NCBI GenBank assembly: GCA_963675945.1
Contig: OY780932.1
Coordinates: 2,728,001 to 2,792,000 of the forward strand
Origin: G963556115 sp963675945
GTDB taxonomy: Bacteria > Planctomycetota > SZUA-567
Length of the DNA: 64,000 bases
Direction: 5' to 3'
The notes under the pieces: model-generated
Databases searched by the model: none
What the model saw: only the letters and a program-made list of their open reading frames with translations
What the model was told of the DNA's origin: nothing
Made by a program: the position numbers and the translations under genes
Part shown: piece by piece, positions 60,842 to 64,000 of the stretch
Layout: each line of letters opens with the position of its first letter
How positions within the stretch are numbered: position 1 is the first letter of the stretch

Positions 60842-63124
60842 TCAGGATATACTGTTACTGAGTTGAAGCGGATTACTTGAACTTATGCGGCTGGGCAGAG
60901 CTTTCGAGGTTTCAAGTATGGTACCGGCTGATTTAGCAGCACGGAGTTCCTTTACTGTGATCTCTTCGACATGCTGGCCCTTGAGCCTGAAGGTATTGAT
61001 TAGATCCCTGAGTTTATCAACCTGTTCTGACATCTCTTCGGTAGACTGTGCTGTCTCTTCAGTGTTGGCGGTATTCTGCTCGGTTGCGCTGCTTATCTGA
61101 GCCAGACCGGCGTTTATCTCCGCTATACCGCGAGCTTGGTCATTGGAGGCTTCGTTGATATCCACGACGATCTCAAAGGTCTTGGAGACATTCTCCACAA
61201 TCATTTCAAGGGATTCGGAGGTCTGTTGGGAGATCTCTACTCCGGCTTCAATCTCATTGGTATTATTCTCAATAAGCCTGGTAGTCTCTCTGGCGGCTTC
61301 GGCACTTCTTCCCGCCAGGTTGCGTACTTCTTCCGCGACGACAGCGAAACCTTTGCCGTGCTGACCGGCTCTTGCGGCCTCTACTGCGGCATTGAGTGCA
61401 AGTAGATTGGTCTGGAAGGCAATGTCATCAATTTTTCTAATAACCTCCTTAGTGAGTTCGGCATTGGTGTTTATGCGCTGCATGGCGCTACTCATCTGCT
61501 CCATTTTATCTTTGCCTATCTGGGCGACACTGGTTGCTTGACGGGCATACTGATTGGCCTCGGTAGCATTCTCCGAGTTGGAGGTTGTTTGACTCTGCAT
61601 CTCATTCATTGAGGCGCCGATCTCTTCGAGTGAGGCGGCGGTCTCGGTTGCACTTGATGAGAGAGAGTGTGAGGTGGCGGATATTTGCCGTGAGCCGACG
61701 GCTATTTCCGTTATTGAAGTGTCAACCTGAGTGAGGACTTCATTGATGTTATCAATACAGATATTTGTGGCCTGCGCAGCGTCAAGAGTGCTATCCAGTA
61801 TGAGCAGGCCAGCTTGGCAAGCGTCACCAATTTCATCCTGATATTTACTGAATCTCCTCAGTCCCTTGGTATTCTTCTCGCTGCAGTGTATTGACAGAGT
61901 CTTGCTCCAGTCGCCTTTGGCAAGATCATTTTTTAATGTATAGGATAAGGTGCTGATAATAGCAGACAGTTCATTTAATGAGTTACTAAGAAACTGTATC
62001 GGGGTGGAGAGTCGGGATGCGACGAGTAAGGCGACAAGAACCCCCAGAAGAAGAAAAGCTGCGGTGATACCGATGGTTACATACAGCGTGGTACGTGTCT
62101 TGTCGTTACTGATGCTGTTTATCTGCGTGGCGGCAGCCATTGCTTCCGGTTCGTGCATCTCACTCATTAGTGCCCAGCGGGTTCCGAGAAAATCCAAGGG
62201 GCGGTAATTCGAGATTACCTTTTTTCCGGCATCTTGATAATTGGTGGTGACAACGGTGTTGGCTTCACCGGCGATTGCCTTCTTAATATGTTCATTATCG
62301 ATATTGTTAGTATCGGCAAAGGTCGCGGCAACCGAATATTTTTCGGGCTGGTTGATTGAATCCGAACGCAGGTTATAATCGGTTCCTACCAGATAACTCT
62401 CCCCAGCTTTTCCCAGTCCGGTGTTATCTTGCATGATGGCATTGATTTTAGCCAGAGGAAATTGCATCGCCAGAATACCAACGAATTCACCATTGATAAC
62501 AATAGGGGTTCCCATAAACGCGGCAGGTAGGTTATGCGATGGCGAATATGGGGAAAAATCAACAAATTCAGTCTTTCCAGAGTTTTTTACCTCTTTGTAC
62601 ATCTTGCCTAGACCCTCATCCTTGAGGTAACCTGTAGCAATATTTTCACCGAGATCCGGTTCTTTGAATTGGGTGTACATTACATGACCGTGATCACGAG
62701 AGATAATGAAGACATCATACCAGTTGAATTTGTTCTTATCAATATACGAGGCAAAGTGTGTTGAGAGGTTATTCCAGAGTCTCTTGTAATCATTACTCTC
62801 AACCTCGAATTTTTTTGCAGTATCCTGAGTTGCATTTTGGTGGTAAGAGTCTAACTGGACGAAGGCATCCTTGACGGTTTTGGATGCGGCCAAGGTTTCC
62901 AAGGTTACCAATTGATAATTGAGATAATCAAGAAGCTGTTTAGCTTTCAGATTGCTGACTGAATTCAGGGAGCTATGGGCTTTTTCCGTGAGAGCGCTTC
63001 GGGAGTAAGAATTGAGTGAAGAAGACAACTCTGAGAGTAGATGGAAAATTATGCCTGATAGAAGTATTAAGGGAATTGCCAGTAGTATAATGTGAGAGAT
63101 AACTAGTTTGTGGTTTATCTTCAT
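60842..63124 (-). CDS. Methyl-accepting chemotaxis protein with dCache-type sensor
   Basis: A 760-residue chemoreceptor. A membrane helix at about 10-30 precedes a long periplasmic sensor (about 35-340) of dCache type (EFVDFSPYSPSHNLPAAFMG, GVPI-like strand INGEFVGILAMQFPL, then SYLVGTDYNLRSDS). The second membrane helix is at about 347-368. The signalling tip is IDDIAFQTNLLALNAAVEAA, identical over this core to the other receptor. Cytoplasmic HAMP is less clear. It probably senses a small molecule such as an amino or organic acid. Confidence 0.9.
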   Translation of the reverse strand: MKINHKLVISHIILLAIPLILLSGIIFHLLSELSSSLNSYSRSALTEKAHSSLNSVSNLKAKQLLDYLNYQLVTLETLAASKTVKDAFVQLDSYHQNATQDTAKKFEVESNDYKRLWNNLSTHFASYIDKNKFNWYDVFIISRDHGHVMYTQFKEPDLGENIATGYLKDEGLGKMYKEVKNSGKTEFVDFSPYSPSHNLPAAFMGTPIVINGEFVGILAMQFPLAKINAIMQDNTGLGKAGESYLVGTDYNLRSDSINQPEKYSVAATFADTNNIDNEHIKKAIAGEANTVVTTNYQDAGKKVISNYRPLDFLGTRWALMSEMHEPEAMAAATQINSISNDKTRTTLYVTIGITAAFLLLGVLVALLVASRLSTPIQFLSNSLNELSAIISTLSYTLKNDLAKGDWSKTLSIHCSEKNTKGLRRFSKYQDEIGDACQAGLLILDSTLDAAQATNICIDNINEVLTQVDTSITEIAVGSRQISATSHSLSSSATETAASLEEIGASMNEMQSQTTSNSENATEANQYARQATSVAQIGKDKMEQMSSAMQRINTNAELTKEVIRKIDDIAFQTNLLALNAAVEAARAGQHGKGFAVVAEEVRNLAGRSAEAARETTRLIENNTNEIEAGVEISQQTSESLEMIVENVSKTFEIVVDINEASNDQARGIAEINAGLAQISSATEQNTANTEETAQSTEEMSEQVDKLRDLINTFRLKGQHVEEITVKELRAAKSAGTILETSKALPSRISSSNPLQLSNSIS

Positions 63125-63393
63125 TTTCTATTCCTGTAAAAAATGCACACTAGAAACTGATTTGGAAGAAATCACGCATACTATCTCATAGGTATTGTAA
63201 TTATTCAAGTTAGGGTTGGATTATTCTTTTGTTTGAGGTTTATCTGCATTTGTGAAAGATATGGTATAAACCTGAATTAAGTTATAAATGATGGTATTAG
63301 GGGGCATGGGTAGTGTCAAGAAAGTTTCGCAAATTAGTTTTCAGAGATAAAAGAAAGTCAAAGCTATTACCTGTGTGATTCATAGACATCCTT

Positions 63394-64000
63394 TCACTTT
63401 TTAAATGCATGTTTTTTTAGCAAAATGCTATTTCTGCAATATTCTATTTCTGTATTAAATTTGATTGAGACTTCTTCTTGTAAAGGAGTCTCATACATCA
63501 ATTCAATGTACTTTTCAACTGGAGTTTTACCGTTTAGACTACTATGAGGACGCTCCCAATTGTAGTAATGCTGCCATTCTGCTAAGGGTAGATCAAGACT
63601 TTCTATACTGTGTTTTGTTAAATCAATGGTTGAATAGAATTCTTCAATATCAGTTTTTTGAGATCTTTCTACTTTACCATTAAGATGAGGAGATGCAGGG
63701 CGAATAGGTCTAAGTTTAATCCCCCAATCCAACAGCAGATCTTGAACTTTATAAGCAAGAAATTCTCGTCCTCTATCAGTCTGAATTCTTTGAATTGGGA
63801 AACACATCTCTTCAACTACTTTTTCAATATGGAGAAACATTATTCCTGACTAAAACTTTATGAATTGTTGCTAAAGAGAGCTTAATACTATGCAACCTTA
63901 ATAATTCGCTCTGAATTCTCCTCGCCCCGATATTTCTTGAATCTCTTAGTGCTAATATTATACTTTCTATATTTTCAGTTACCTTAGTCGCAGGAGAATT
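63394..64000 (-). pseudogene. IS481-type transposase, internally deleted and cut by the window edge
   Basis: On the - strand a first frame from the window edge reads as the N-terminal HTH part of an IS481-type transposase (IGARRIQSELLRLHSIKLSL, then THKVLVRNNVSPY-like) and stops at a TGA near 63832. A second frame starting at 63840 picks up the end of the catalytic core (QTDRGREFLAYKVQDLLLDW, PHLNGKVERSQKTDIEEFYS, YNWERPHSSLNGKTPVEKY). The part with the first catalytic Asp is missing between them, so it is a broken copy. Terminal repeats are outside or not seen. Confidence 0.75.

Overview
The window holds most of a tailed-phage genome, probably an integrated prophage (about 1-44.7 kb, all genes on the + strand), followed by about 19 kb of bacterial chromosome. 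The left end of the phage (integrase, repressor, possibly the endolysin) lies outside the window. The host looks like a Gram-negative, motile, ferredoxin-using and probably anaerobic bacterium. It has lipoproteins and signal peptides, two large chemoreceptors, pyruvate:ferredoxin oxidoreductase, a stand-alone ferredoxin-thioredoxin-reductase-type protein and a NapH-like ferredoxin. I cannot fix the phylum from sequence alone; the Lys-rich tail on RsmG and the mix of genes would fit Desulfobacterota or the Lentisphaerota/Kiritimatiellota side of the PVC group.

Phage layout. 1-2.8 kb: replication and recombination (end of an SMC-like ATPase, a DUF3102-like protein, a replication initiator with a GGTAAG repeat, SSB). 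3.1-6.7 kb: three DNA methyltransferase-type genes in a row (C5-cytosine, DPPH type, NPPY-DUF4942). 6.7-10.9 kb: small accessory genes, including an RNA-polymerase alpha-CTD-like protein, DUF551 and ASCH proteins, a NinB-like/HNH fusion and an MmcB-like nuclease-fold protein. 10.9-11.2 kb: a non-coding stretch with two strong RNA folds. 11.2-13.7 kb: a ParB-methyltransferase fusion and a zinc-ribbon membrane protein. 13.7-25 kb: packaging and an HK97-type head, interrupted by an 826-residue cargo gene with its own terminator. 25-38.5 kb: a Mu-like contractile tail (sheath, tube, a chaperone pair joined by a likely -1 frameshift, tape measure, gp43-gp48-like baseplate, PAAR tip). 38.5-43.2 kb: tail fibres, one with Kelch repeats. 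43.3-44.5 kb: a likely one-piece spanin and a holin/XhlA-like protein.

The right phage end carries tandem 11-bp repeats, a bidirectional terminator and a degenerate tRNA-like element, which together look like an attachment-site region. The host part then has three small secreted proteins (-), an RluA-type pseudouridine synthase (-), rsmG (+), an ftrB-like gene (+), a PhoU-like gene (+), a polyferredoxin (-), nifJ (+), a chemoreceptor (-), an ArfB-like release factor (+), a permuted NlpC/P60 lipoprotein (+), a PAP2 phosphatase (+), a PPC/DUF296 protein (-), a second chemoreceptor (-) and a decayed IS481-type transposase cut by the window edge.

The least ordinary signals are the structured RNA upstream of the ParB-methylase gene, four exact copies of the palindrome ACCGACGTCGGT spread over the phage, the phage-borne alpha-CTD-like protein, two places where a second reading frame in the methylase block looks coding, the cargo gene in the head operon, and the tRNA-like remnant at the phage/host junction.
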